Shown here: positions 25,028 to 33,389 of the stretch, piece by piece
How positions within the stretch are numbered: the stretch's first letter is position 1
Layout: each line of letters begins with the position of its first letter
From: Streptomyces umbrinus
Lineage (GTDB): Bacteria; Actinomycetota; Actinomycetes; Streptomycetales; Streptomycetaceae
Length of the DNA: 64,000 nt
Direction: 5' to 3'
Assembly: GCF_030817415.1 (NCBI RefSeq)
Contig: NZ_JAUSZI010000002.1
Span: 8,866,001 to 8,930,000 of the forward strand
Program-made: the position numbers and the translations under genes
The notes under the pieces: model-generated
Database searches by the model: none
What the model was told of the DNA's origin: nothing
What the model saw: the letters and a program-made list of their open reading frames with translations, nothing else

Positions 25028-25857
25028 TCGTCGTCGGACGCGTCACGTGCGAAGTCGCCCGCCACGCCCAGCTGTTGACCCCCGGCCTGCGCGCCGACCG
25101 CGTACGTGTCGTCTCCGGCGTCGCGGCCGCCGCGGTCGTGGTCATACTGGCCCGCGAAGACCCACTCGCCCGGCCACACCGTGCGGCCCGACTTGAGCAC
25201 CCAGGTGTAGACGAGGAAGCCGTCCTTCTCGGTGACGGTCACCGTGAAGTCCTCCTCGGGCGCCGAGCGCCAGGCACCCGTCGAGGTGACCCCGCCGGTC
25301 TGCTTGACCTTCAACTCGACGGTGAGCGCGGTGAGTTGCTTGCTCGTCTTCAGCGTCACATCGCTCTGCGCCCAGAACTCGTTGCTGTGCGGGTCGAGCG
25401 AGCCGTCCGACCACAGCGGGCCGTCCTCGTCGTCCGCGTTCGCGGGCGGAGCGACGGGGGAGGTACGAGTCGGCGTGGCCGTCGGGGAGTTCGGCGTGCT
25501 CGGCCTGTCCGGCGGGGGCGACGACTTGGCCGGGTCCGGCGGAATCGGGGCACGGCTCGTCGCCTCCGGCGACGGATCGGGCGTGGGGGAGGTCGCGACC
25601 GTCTGGTCGGCCGCCTTGTCGTCCTTCACCGCGGACGCGACCGCGTAGCCGCCCACCGCGAGCACCCCGGCGGCGGCAGCCGTGGCGCCGACGACACGGA
25701 ACCAGCCGAGCGGGGACGACCGCGGGGAGGGGCGCCCGGCACTCTCCGTACCGGCCATGCCGCGTTCGACACGCGCCAGGATGTGCGCGCGGTCGGGCTC
25801 ATGTGCCTCGGCCGCGTCCCGCAGCGTGGCGCGCAGCTCCTCGTGCACGTCCTTCAT
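25015..25857 (-). CDS. Membrane protein partnered with a SigE-family sigma factor (putative anti-sigma)
   Basis: A 280-residue protein with a cytoplasmic head (1-52), one membrane span (about 53-77, VVGATAAAAGVLAVGGYAVASAV), a Pro/Ser/Thr linker (85-140) and an external domain of about 140 residues (FWAQSDVTLKTSKQLTALTV onward). Its start overlaps the sigma-factor stop by ATGA, so the two are co-translated, as is usual for sigma/anti-sigma pairs. No zinc-finger anti-sigma motif is present. It is therefore a likely but unproven regulator; the outer domain may sense the envelope. Confidence 0.7.
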   Translation of the reverse strand: MKDVHEELRATLRDAAEAHEPDRAHILARVERGMAGTESAGRPSPRSSPLGWFRVVGATAAAAGVLAVGGYAVASAVKDDKAADQTVATSPTPDPSPEATSRAPIPPDPAKSSPPPDRPSTPNSPTATPTRTSPVAPPANADDEDGPLWSDGSLDPHSNEFWAQSDVTLKTSKQLTALTVELKVKQTGGVTSTGAWRSAPEEDFTVTVTEKDGFLVYTWVLKSGRTVWPGEWVFAGQYDHDRGGRDAGDDTYAVGAQAGGQQLGVAGDFARDASDDDGDS

Positions 25858-26420
25858 CGTTCCCTCCCTTCGGCTCCGGTGGCACGCAGTACCGCCGCGT
25901 GCATCCGCCGCGGAGCCTCCTGGGACCCCAGCAACCGCTGCAGCTCCGCCATCCCCTTCGACGTCTGGCTCTTCACCGTACCGACCGAGATTCCGAGGGA
26001 CAGCGCGGTGTCCTTCTCCGAGAGGTCGAAAGCATGCCGCAGAACCACGCACGCCCGCTTGCGGAACGGCAGTCTGCGCAGGGCCTCCTGGACATCGACC
26101 ATGCCCGGTATGTCGGGATTCTCGGTCTTGTCCTCGCGCTGTGACCAGAACAGCGTGATCCGTCTGCGCTCACGCACCGCGCTGCGGATCCGGCTCCTGG
26201 CCAGATTGGCGACCACACCACGCGCGTACGCCACCGGGTGGTCCGCCGCGCGCACCCGGTCCCAGCGGTGCCACAGCGCGAGCAGCGCGTCCGCCGCGAG
26301 ATCGTCGGCGGCGTCCGACTCACCCGTCAACAGGTGGGCCAGACGCGCCAGTTCGGCGTAGTGGCGCTCGAAGAAATCGTGGAACTCCGCGGAGGCGGCG
26401 TCGTCGACGACAGTGCCCAC
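25854..26420 (-). CDS. SigE-family ECF RNA polymerase sigma factor
   Basis: A 188-residue sigma factor starting at GTG 26420 with GGGAGAGG upstream. Region 2 spans about 10-80 (LARLAHLLTGESDAADDLA, AYARGVVANLARSRIRS). Region 4 spans 105-165 (LRRLPFRKRACVVLRHAFDLS, LGISVGTVKSQTSKGM). The F-RKRACVVLRH segment is typical of the actinobacterial SigE-like family. The membrane protein downstream is its probable partner. The divergent NCS2 permease is not obviously linked. Confidence 0.9.
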   Translation of the reverse strand: MGTVVDDAASAEFHDFFERHYAELARLAHLLTGESDAADDLAADALLALWHRWDRVRAADHPVAYARGVVANLARSRIRSAVRERRRITLFWSQREDKTENPDIPGMVDVQEALRRLPFRKRACVVLRHAFDLSEKDTALSLGISVGTVKSQTSKGMAELQRLLGSQEAPRRMHAAVLRATGAEGRER

Positions 26421-26691
26421 GGGCGACCTCTCCCTGTCGGTTCCTGCGCGGTACGCCTGACGGCTCTCACGGGGTACGTGCGTATACGGCCCCTGCGTTG
26501 CGGGTGTGAAGGAACGGTGTCCTGTGGGGCGAGATCCGAGAGAGTATCAGGCGTTCGTACAGCGCTTCGAACATCGTATGGCGGGCCGAACTCGATTCCG
26601 TAACACGGGGAAAACCTGAAAACGGTTCAACGAGGGAACAATCCAGCCAGCATCCGCACTCTGAACACGCAGGTAACGAGGAGCATCAGCC

Positions 26692-28143
26692 ATGTCCGAA
26701 ACTGAGAAGGTGGCAGACCGGCCGAGCGCCGGACCACCCCCGGCGAACAGCGTCGACCGGTTCTTCAAGATTTCCGCCAGGGGCTCCACCTTCGCCCGTG
26801 AGGTACGCGGCGGCTTCGCCACGTTCTTCACGATGGCCTACATCCTTGTCCTGAATCCCATCATCCTGGGAAGCGCCAAGGACAAGTTCGGTGACCAGCT
26901 CGACAACGTCCAGCTGGTCACCGCCACCGCACTCGTGGCCGCCGTGATGACGGTCATCATGGGTGTCGGCGGCAACCTGCCGCTCGCGCTCGCCGCCGGA
27001 CTCGGCCTCAACGCCGTCGTGGCCTTCCAGATCGCCCCGCTGATGAGCTGGGACGACGCGATGGGCCTGATCGTCCTCGAGGGCCTGCTGATCTGTGTCC
27101 TGGTGGTGACGGGTCTGCGCGAGGCCGTCATGCACGCGATACCTCAGCCGCTCAAGCAGGCGATCAGCGTCGGCATCGGCCTGTTCATCGCCTTCATCGG
27201 CTTCGTCGACGCCGGGTTCGTCACCCGCATACCCGACGTCGCGAACACCACGGTCCCGGTGCAGCTCGGCGGCACCGGCGCGCTGGCCGGCTGGCCGATC
27301 CTGGTCTTCTGTCTCGGTGTGCTGCTGACCATCGGGCTGCTTGCCCGCAAGGTCAAGGGCGCGATCCTGATCAGCATCGTGACGATGACGATCGTCGCGA
27401 TCATCATCAACGAGATCGCGGACATCAAGAGCTGGGGCCTGACCACGCCGAAGATCCCCGACGACGTCGTGGCCTCGCCCGACTTCGGGCTGCTCGGCGA
27501 CTTCAGCCTGTTCGGCGCCTTCGGTGAGGCGAGCGTGATCACCGTCGTGCTGCTGGTCTTCACGCTGATCCTGTCGGACTTCTTCGACACCATGGGCACG
27601 GTCGTCGGCATCAGCGCCGAGGCCGGGCTCCTGGACGAGGAGGGCAAGGTTCCCAACCTCGGCCGCGTCCTGCTCATCGACGGCGCCGCGGCGGTCGCGG
27701 GCGGCGCGGCCTCCGCCTCGTCCTCGACCTCGTACATCGAGTCGGCCGCGGGCGTCGGCGAGGGTGCGCGCACGGGCTTCGCGAACCTGGTCACCGGCGG
27801 GCTCTTCGGCCTCGCCCTGTTCATGACCCCGTTGCTGACGATCGTCCCGCTCCAGGCGGCGGCGCCCGCGCTCGTCGCGGTCGGTTTCCTGATGATGACC
27901 CAGGTCAAGCACATCGACTGGGACCGCTACGAGATCGCCATCCCGGCGTTCCTGACGATCGCCGTGATGCCCTTCACCTACTCGATCACCAACGGCATCG
28001 GGGCGGGCTTCCTGGCCTACGTCCTGATCAAGACGGTGCTGGGCAAGGCGAAGGAGGTCCACTGGCTGCTGTGGGGCACGTCGGTGCTGTTCCTGATCTA
28101 CTTCGCGATCGACCCGATCGAACAGGTTCTGGGAGTGAAGTAG
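26692..28143 (+). CDS. NCS2-family purine permease (AzgA-like)
   Basis: A 483-residue integral membrane protein with about 12-13 spans. Diagnostic segments are REVRGGFATFFTMAYILVLNP, then LALAAGLGLNAVVAF, FFDTMGTVVGISAEAGL and SSTSYIESAAGVGEGARTGF. These match the AzgA/PbuG group that imports guanine, hypoxanthine or adenine with protons. GAGGAG precedes ATG 26692. It is monocistronic: the sigma-factor gene diverges 271 bases upstream, and downstream is a very strong bidirectional hairpin (28187-28277). No riboswitch-like structure was recognised in the leader. Confidence 0.9.
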   Translation: MSETEKVADRPSAGPPPANSVDRFFKISARGSTFAREVRGGFATFFTMAYILVLNPIILGSAKDKFGDQLDNVQLVTATALVAAVMTVIMGVGGNLPLALAAGLGLNAVVAFQIAPLMSWDDAMGLIVLEGLLICVLVVTGLREAVMHAIPQPLKQAISVGIGLFIAFIGFVDAGFVTRIPDVANTTVPVQLGGTGALAGWPILVFCLGVLLTIGLLARKVKGAILISIVTMTIVAIIINEIADIKSWGLTTPKIPDDVVASPDFGLLGDFSLFGAFGEASVITVVLLVFTLILSDFFDTMGTVVGISAEAGLLDEEGKVPNLGRVLLIDGAAAVAGGAASASSSTSYIESAAGVGEGARTGFANLVTGGLFGLALFMTPLLTIVPLQAAAPALVAVGFLMMTQVKHIDWDRYEIAIPAFLTIAVMPFTYSITNGIGAGFLAYVLIKTVLGKAKEVHWLLWGTSVLFLIYFAIDPIEQVLGVK

Positions 28144-28186
28144 CGACCACCCTCCGGGGGTGATCGGTCGGCCGCGGGCCGTGTGT

Positions 28187-28277
28187 GGCTGGTCGCGCAG
28201 TTCCCCGCGCCCCTGAAAGATGAAAGACAGGGGCGCAGCCCCGTCTTTCAGGGGCGCGGGGAACTGCGCGACCAGCC
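28187..28277. terminator. Perfect 34-bp inverted repeat between convergent genes
   Basis: The arms 28187-28220 and 28244-28277 are exact complements. Each arm is one full copy of the dispersed GGCTGGTCGCGCAG repeat, and the 23-base loop holds a smaller hairpin (GGGGC-GCA-GCCCC). It separates the convergent NCS2 permease and penicillin-binding protein genes and probably ends both transcripts. Confidence 0.85.
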
Positions 28278-28317
28278 CCCACCGGCCGGCAGCCGACGAA
28301 CCGACCCACAGGAACCG

Positions 28318-29769
28318 TCAGTTCTGAAGCGCGGCCCGCATCATCGCCTTCGCAACCGGCGCAGCCAATCCATTGCCGCTGACTTCGGAGCGCGCCGCAT
28401 TCGACTGCTCCACCAGCACGGCCACAGCCACTTCCTTGCCGCTGGAGTCATCCTTCGCGTACGACGTGAACCACGCGTACGGCGTCTTGCTGTTGTTCTC
28501 GCCGTGCTGCGCCGTACCGGTCTTGCCGCCCACCGTCGCCCCGGAGATCTGCGCGTTCGTGCCCGTGCCCTCCTCGACGACCGTCTGCATCGCCGACTGC
28601 AACTGCTCGGCCGTGGACGAGCTGACGATCTCCTTCGAGTCCGTCGAGTCGTCGTAGTTCTCCAGCACGTTGCCGTCCGCGTCACTGATCTGCGACACCA
28701 TGTGCGGCGAGACCAGCTTGCCGCCGTTGGCGATGGCGGCCGACACCATGGCCATCTGCAACGGCGTCGCGGTCACGTCGAACTGCCCGATACCCGTCAG
28801 CGCCGTGGACGACTTCTCCATGTCCGACGGATACACGCTCTCGTACGCCCGCACGGGCACGTCCTGCGACTTGTCGTTGAAGCCGAACTTCTCGGCCATC
28901 GCCTTCAGCTTGTCCTGGCCCAGATCGACGGCCATCTTCGCGAAGACGTTGTTGCACGAGTACTGGAGGGCGACACGGATCGTCGCGTTCTCACAGGGCG
29001 CGGACTTGCTCTCGTTCTCCAGGACCCTGGTCGTGCCCGGCAGCGTGTACGGGTTCTCGCTGTCGGTCTTCGTGTCCACCGAGGCGTACAGGTCGTCCTC
29101 CAGCGCGGCGGCCGCGACGACCAGCTTGAACGTCGAACCCGGCGGCAGCGGCTGGCGCATCGCCCGGTTCGTCATCGGCTTCTCCGGGTCCTTCGTCAGC
29201 TTCGTCCAGGCGTCGGAGTCGCCGGCGCTGAGCACCGAGGGGTCGTACGACGGGGTGGACACGACGCCGAGGATCTTGCCCGTCTTCGGGTCGATCGCGA
29301 CGGCGGCGCCCTTCTTGTCGCCGAGCGCCTCGTACGCAGCCTTCTGCACGGCCGGATCGATCGTGGTGACCACGTCACCCGGGTCGGCGCGCTTGCCGGT
29401 GACCGTGTCGAGGGGGTTCTTCAGGCGGTTGTCCGTGCCGTCGAGCAGGTCCTGGTAGATGCCCTCCAGCTGCGTCGCCCCGAACACCTGGGAGCTGTAG
29501 CCCGTGACCGCCGAGTAGAGGCTGCCGTCGGTGTACGTGCGCTTGTACTTGAGGTCGCCGCCCTTCGTCTGCGCGGAACCGGTGATCGCGTCCCCGGCCA
29601 CGATGATGTTCCCGAGCGGGTACGCGTACTGCTCGATCGCGTTCCGTCGGTTGTCCTTGCTGTCCGCGAGCGCCTGGCCTTCGTAGAACTGCACCCAGGT
29701 CGCCCGGACCAGCAGGGCGAGGACGAGCAGCAGGGTGAAGACGGAGGCGCGCCTGATCGTTTTGTTCAT
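28318..29769 (-). CDS. Class B penicillin-binding protein (peptidoglycan transpeptidase)
   Basis: A 483-residue membrane-anchored transpeptidase that cross-links peptidoglycan. One N-terminal span (about 7-25, SVFTLLLVLALLV) is followed by the PBP dimer domain. The penicillin-binding motifs are Ser212 in PGSTFK, SCNN and GKTGTAQ. ATG 29769 is chosen because the membrane anchor follows at once; GTG 29814 is possible. It is of PbpA type but stands away from ftsW. It lies 54 bases after a response-regulator gene in the same direction, suggesting an operon with that two-component system. Confidence 0.92.
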   Translation of the reverse strand: MNKTIRRASVFTLLLVLALLVRATWVQFYEGQALADSKDNRRNAIEQYAYPLGNIIVAGDAITGSAQTKGGDLKYKRTYTDGSLYSAVTGYSSQVFGATQLEGIYQDLLDGTDNRLKNPLDTVTGKRADPGDVVTTIDPAVQKAAYEALGDKKGAAVAIDPKTGKILGVVSTPSYDPSVLSAGDSDAWTKLTKDPEKPMTNRAMRQPLPPGSTFKLVVAAAALEDDLYASVDTKTDSENPYTLPGTTRVLENESKSAPCENATIRVALQYSCNNVFAKMAVDLGQDKLKAMAEKFGFNDKSQDVPVRAYESVYPSDMEKSSTALTGIGQFDVTATPLQMAMVSAAIANGGKLVSPHMVSQISDADGNVLENYDDSTDSKEIVSSSTAEQLQSAMQTVVEEGTGTNAQISGATVGGKTGTAQHGENNSKTPYAWFTSYAKDDSSGKEVAVAVLVEQSNAARSEVSGNGLAAPVAKAMMRAALQN

Positions 29770-29823
29770 CCCATATGGACGACGACCAGGACGGACCCGA
29801 TCGTTCCCACCCACCCGGATTTT

Positions 29824-30474
29824 TCATACGTCCTTCATGAAGCCCGCCTCGTACGCCGCGATCACCGCCTGTGTACGGTCCCGGGCCGCCGTCTTCGCCA
29901 GGACGGCCGCCACATGGGTCTTCACCGTCGCGGGCCCGACGCCCATGCGGCTCGCGATCTCGGCGTTGGTGAGCCCGGCGGCCATCAGCCGCAGGACCTC
30001 GCTCTCGCGGCCGGTGAGCCTCGCCACCCACGCCGGCGGTGCCGCCTTCGGCCGCCCGTACTCGGTGGCGAGCGCCCGCACCGCCGCCGGGAACAGCAGG
30101 CTGTCGCTGTGCGTGACCAGCCGCACGGCCTGGACCAGCGCGTCGGCCTCGGCCCGCTTGAGCAGAAACCCGGACGCTCCGGCGCGCAGCGCCTCGTACA
30201 CGTACGCGTCGTTCTCGAAGGTGGTCACCACGACGATGCGTGGGGGATCGGGAAGCGTCGCCAGGATCTGTTCGGTGGCGCGGATGCCGTCGATCCCGGG
30301 CATGCGGACGTCCATGAGGACGACGTCGGGTGCCAGCTCGCGGACGACGGACACGGCCTCGGCGCCCGTGGCCGCCTCGCCGACGACCTCCAGACCGGGC
30401 TCGGCCGTCAGGATCGCGCGCAGCGCGGTGCGCACCATGCGCTCGTCGTCGGCGAGGACGATCCGGATGGTCAT
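29824..30474 (-). CDS. NarL/LuxR-family response regulator
   Basis: A 216-residue regulator. The receiver domain (1-120) has acidic residues near ADDE, the phosphorylation site Asp55 (VVLMDVRMPGIDG) and the conserved lysine in GFLLKRA. The C-terminal LuxR-type helix-turn-helix is LTGRESEVLRLMAAGLTNAE then VKTHVAAVLAK. ATG 30474 overlaps the kinase stop (ATGA). It is the cognate regulator of the upstream histidine kinase and possibly controls the downstream penicillin-binding protein gene. Confidence 0.92.
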   Translation of the reverse strand: MTIRIVLADDERMVRTALRAILTAEPGLEVVGEAATGAEAVSVVRELAPDVVLMDVRMPGIDGIRATEQILATLPDPPRIVVVTTFENDAYVYEALRAGASGFLLKRAEADALVQAVRLVTHSDSLLFPAAVRALATEYGRPKAAPPAWVARLTGRESEVLRLMAAGLTNAEIASRMGVGPATVKTHVAAVLAKTAARDRTQAVIAAYEAGFMKDV

Positions 30475-31748
30475 GCGGGTCCTTCCAGGGGGAGTCGTAC
30501 GTGCAGCCGCCACACCCCGTCCACCGGGCCGCACTCCGTGGTGCCGCCCAGGAGCCGGGCCCGGTCGGCGATCCCGCGCAGACCGTGGCCCCCGCCGGGA
30601 CGGGGAACCGCGGCCGCCGGCGCGGGATTCTCGGCGGCGATGTCCAGCTCCTTGCCGTCGGGGACCACCCTGATCCGGAGCGTCACGGAGGTCCCGGACC
30701 CGGCGTGCCTGAGGGCGTTGCTCAGGGCCTCCTGCACGATGCGGTACGCCTCGCGGGAGACGAGCGGGGGCAGCGCCTCGGGGTCCGCGTCCACGGCGAC
30801 GGTCACGCGGAGGCCGCCCGCGCGGGTGCGGCGGAGCAGACCGTCGAGGTCGGCGGCGAGGGTGGGCGCCGGAGCGGGGGTCGTGCCGGGGAAGCCGCCG
30901 CCGGGGGAGTCGGCGTCGCGCAACACGCCCAGTACGGCGTCGAGTTCGCCCACCGTGCGGCGCGTGGTGTCCTCGATCGCGGCCAGCGCCTCGCGCACGA
31001 ACTCGGGGTCGCTGTCCAGGACCCGGCGGGCCGCGCTCGCCTGGAGCGTGACGGCGCTCAGCGCGTGGCCGACGGAGTCGTGCAGCTCACGGGCCAGCCG
31101 GTTGCGTACGGCGAGATCGGCGGCGTGGGCCTCCGCGGCCGCGAGCCGGTCCTCGGGTGTGGGCCCGAGCAACTCCGGCGCCCAGCGGGCCAGCAGCGCG
31201 CCCGCGCCCGCCGCGCAGCCGGCCAGAGCCGCCAGCATCGCCGCGCCCGCGACCGGGGAGAGCGCCAACACCCAGGTGTGGTCGAGGAGTTCGGGCAGAT
31301 CGAGCCGGGTGTCGCGCAGCCCCACGTAGAGCGGCAGCACGATCAGCACCACCGCGAAGGGCGGCGTCGCGAGGGACATCCCGGCGATGACTCCGCCGAA
31401 CGCCAGGTGCAGCGTGAACCACACCGCCGTACGCCCCTTCGCCTGCCGGGTGCGCGCGGGCCCGTCGGCGAGACGGTCGCCGTCGACCCCGCACAGGGCC
31501 CGGACCACGGCCACCGACATCGGCCGGGTCAGCGGGAACACCCCGGTGACCGCGGCGAGCGGCAGCCCGGCGCCGAAGGCGAGCAGCTGGTGGGGCAGCG
31601 AACTGAACAGGTTCTGGGAGTTCGTGAACGGGCCGACGATCAGCTCGCCGACGAAGACGTACGGCATGGCGAGCGCGCCGCCGAGGATCAGATGGATCCA
31701 CCGCCGACGCGTCCGCCTCCCGAACAGGGTCCGGGCGAGCGCGCTCAC
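30471..31748 (-). CDS. Membrane sensor histidine kinase (HisKA_3 type)
   Basis: A 425-residue kinase. Four or more membrane segments lie in the first 180 residues (IHLILGGALAMPYVFVGELIV, LPLAAVTGVFPL, FGGVIAGMSLA, VAGAAMLAALAGCAAGAGALL). The dimerisation/phosphoacceptor segment has His223 (RELHDSVGHALSAV). The ATPase domain has the N-box EALSNALRHAG and the glycine motif GGGHGLRGIADRARLLGG. GTG 31748 is the only sensible start close to the first span, though its ribosome site is weak. It has no large extracellular domain, like DesK/LiaS-type envelope sensors. Confidence 0.88.
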   Translation of the reverse strand: MSALARTLFGRRTRRRWIHLILGGALAMPYVFVGELIVGPFTNSQNLFSSLPHQLLAFGAGLPLAAVTGVFPLTRPMSVAVVRALCGVDGDRLADGPARTRQAKGRTAVWFTLHLAFGGVIAGMSLATPPFAVVLIVLPLYVGLRDTRLDLPELLDHTWVLALSPVAGAAMLAALAGCAAGAGALLARWAPELLGPTPEDRLAAAEAHAADLAVRNRLARELHDSVGHALSAVTLQASAARRVLDSDPEFVREALAAIEDTTRRTVGELDAVLGVLRDADSPGGGFPGTTPAPAPTLAADLDGLLRRTRAGGLRVTVAVDADPEALPPLVSREAYRIVQEALSNALRHAGSGTSVTLRIRVVPDGKELDIAAENPAPAAAVPRPGGGHGLRGIADRARLLGGTTECGPVDGVWRLHVRLPLEGPA

Positions 31749-31897
31749 GTCGACCGCTCGGCGACGGCGTACAACATCCGACGAAACGTCTGCGTCATGA
31801 CACCCACGCTCCCGCCCCACCCCACCGGGCCACGTCCTGCGCGACGACGATCCGCCTCCGCCGCACGGGGGAGGGGGACGCGATGTCAGGCCCCGAA

Positions 31898-31925
31898 AGG
31901 GGCGCGGGGAACTGCGCGACCAGCC
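31898..31925. repeat. Dispersed GGCTGGTCGCGCAG repeat, copy D (inverted)
   Basis: An inverted copy, AGGGGCGCGGGGAACTGCGC..., in the 244-base gap between the kinase start and the end of the next minus-strand gene. CCCC-GAAA-GGGG at its edge makes a small hairpin. Confidence 0.7.
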
Positions 31926-31992
31926 ACACACAACCCGCACCAGGCAACGACCCGCAACCCCAACGGCGCCCCACCGAAGAACCGACGCACGC

Positions 31993-32484
31993 TCACGCTT
32001 CGAGCGTCAGCACAACCTCGTCGATCTCCTCACCCCGCGCATTGGCGAAGCCCCTGTCCCGCCCGGAGACGCGAAACCCGCACTTCTCCAGCACCCGCAA
32101 CGACCCCACGTTGTCCACGGCGGCCCGGGCGAACAACGGACGCTCGGGCACGGCTTCGAGCAACGCCCGCAACGCCCCGGTGGCGATCCCCCGCCCCCAG
32201 TACGCCCTGTCGATCCAGTACGTCACTTCGCGCTCGTCGGGCGGGCCGTACACCGCCGCGTTGCCGACCACGTCACCGTCGACGAGGACCGTACGGTTGA
32301 CGACGTCGGACAAGCTGCGGATCCGCTTCCAGTGGGCGTCGAAGGCGTCCCGGTCCGTCGGGTCCTTCGCGGTGAACGCGGCCATCCGCACCGACTCGGG
32401 ATCCATCATCTGCCGGAAGAACACCGGCAGATCGCTGTCGTGGATCTCGCGGAGCACGACCTCCGCGTCGGACAGTTCAGACAT
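31993..32484 (-). CDS. GNAT-family N-acetyltransferase (RimJ/RimL-like)
   Basis: A 163-residue acetyltransferase. The acetyl-CoA binding motif is WIDRAYWGRGIATGALRALL (near residues 90-109), preceded by VTY and followed by NVGSLRVLEKCGF, the usual motif B. The substrate cannot be read from sequence. It starts one base after the stop of the IclR gene, so the two are co-transcribed. Confidence 0.85.
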   Translation of the reverse strand: MSELSDAEVVLREIHDSDLPVFFRQMMDPESVRMAAFTAKDPTDRDAFDAHWKRIRSLSDVVNRTVLVDGDVVGNAAVYGPPDEREVTYWIDRAYWGRGIATGALRALLEAVPERPLFARAAVDNVGSLRVLEKCGFRVSGRDRGFANARGEEIDEVVLTLEA

Positions 32485-32485
32485 G

Positions 32486-33259
32486 TCAGAGCCTCCGGGT
32501 GGCGAGGGTCAGTCGGTCCCGCGCGTCGAACAGCGCGTCCTTCACCATCTGCTCGTGCGCGGGCGTCAGCCGCGCCACCGGCACCGAGCAGCTGATCGCG
32601 TCCCGGGCGGGCGTCCGGTAGGGGATCGCGACGCCGAAGCAGCGCAGTCCGAGCGTGTTCTCCTCGCGGTCCACCGCGAACCCCTGCTCCCGTACCTGGT
32701 GCAGCTCCTCGATGAGCTTCTCCCGGTCGGTGATCGTGTGCTCGGTCAGCGCGGGGAGCGTCTCCGGGAGCAGCTTCCGTACCTGCTCGTCGGTGTGCGT
32801 GGCGAGCAGCGCCTTGCCGAGCGACGTGGAGTGCGCGGGCAGCCGGCGGCCCACGCGTGTGAAGGGGCGGAGGTAGTGCTGGGACTGGCGGGTCGCGAGG
32901 TAGACGACGTTCGTGCCGTCGAGGCGCGCCAGGTGGATCGTCTCCGTCGTGTCGTCGGAGAGCCGGTCCAGCGTCGGCCGGGCCGCGGCCACGACCTCGT
33001 CGCCGTCGATGTACGACGTACCGACGAGCAGGGCCCGTACGCCGATGCCGTACCGCGTGCCCGTCGCGTCCGTCTCGACCCAGCCGAGCTCGACGAGGGT
33101 GCGCAGCAGCATGTAGAGACTGGACTTGGGGTACCCGACGGCCTCCTGCACGGCGGCCAGGGAGTGCATGCCCGGGCGTCCGGCGAAGTACTCGAGCAAT
33201 TCAACCGTCCGCACCGCGGACTTGACTTGCGCGCCGCCGCCCGTCTCGACTGCCGACAT
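32486..33259 (-). CDS. IclR-family transcriptional regulator
   Basis: A 257-residue regulator. The winged helix-turn-helix (15-75) contains LLEYFAGRPGMHSLAAVQEA and YPKSSLYMLLRTLVELGWV. The C-terminal effector domain has GRRLPAHSTSLGKALLA and CSVPVARLTPAH. It diverges from the ketoglutarate-semialdehyde dehydrogenase gene over 130 bases that contain a palindrome (33320-33339). IclR proteins near such dehydrogenases often sense sugar-acid or aromatic intermediates. Repression of the divergent gene is inferred. Confidence 0.9.
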   Translation of the reverse strand: MSAVETGGGAQVKSAVRTVELLEYFAGRPGMHSLAAVQEAVGYPKSSLYMLLRTLVELGWVETDATGTRYGIGVRALLVGTSYIDGDEVVAAARPTLDRLSDDTTETIHLARLDGTNVVYLATRQSQHYLRPFTRVGRRLPAHSTSLGKALLATHTDEQVRKLLPETLPALTEHTITDREKLIEELHQVREQGFAVDREENTLGLRCFGVAIPYRTPARDAISCSVPVARLTPAHEQMVKDALFDARDRLTLATRRL

Positions 33260-33319
33260 CGCCTTGACCCCCTAGTTCGCCGGGAAATAGTCTCCACAGC
33301 ATATTCACCACCAGAGACA

Positions 33320-33339
33320 GCGTTCAGCATATCGAACGC
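33320..33339. promoter_or_regulatory. Palindrome between IclR and the dehydrogenase gene
   Basis: GCGTTC (33320-33325) and GAACGC (33334-33339) flank an 8-base spacer, making a 20-base site in the middle of the divergent region. It is a plausible IclR dimer site controlling both genes. Confidence 0.5.
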
Positions 33340-33389
33340 CGCTGGTGAGTGGCACATGAACTGCGGCATTACATCTGGAGGGACCCGCG

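Noticed and set aside
26421..26691. Purine riboswitch before the NCS2 permease
   Set aside because: No conserved purine-aptamer core or terminator alternation could be found in the leader.
28183..31329. 1048-codon plus-strand frame opposite the PBP and two-component genes
   Set aside because: It begins inside the terminator repeat and is antisense to three well-supported genes.
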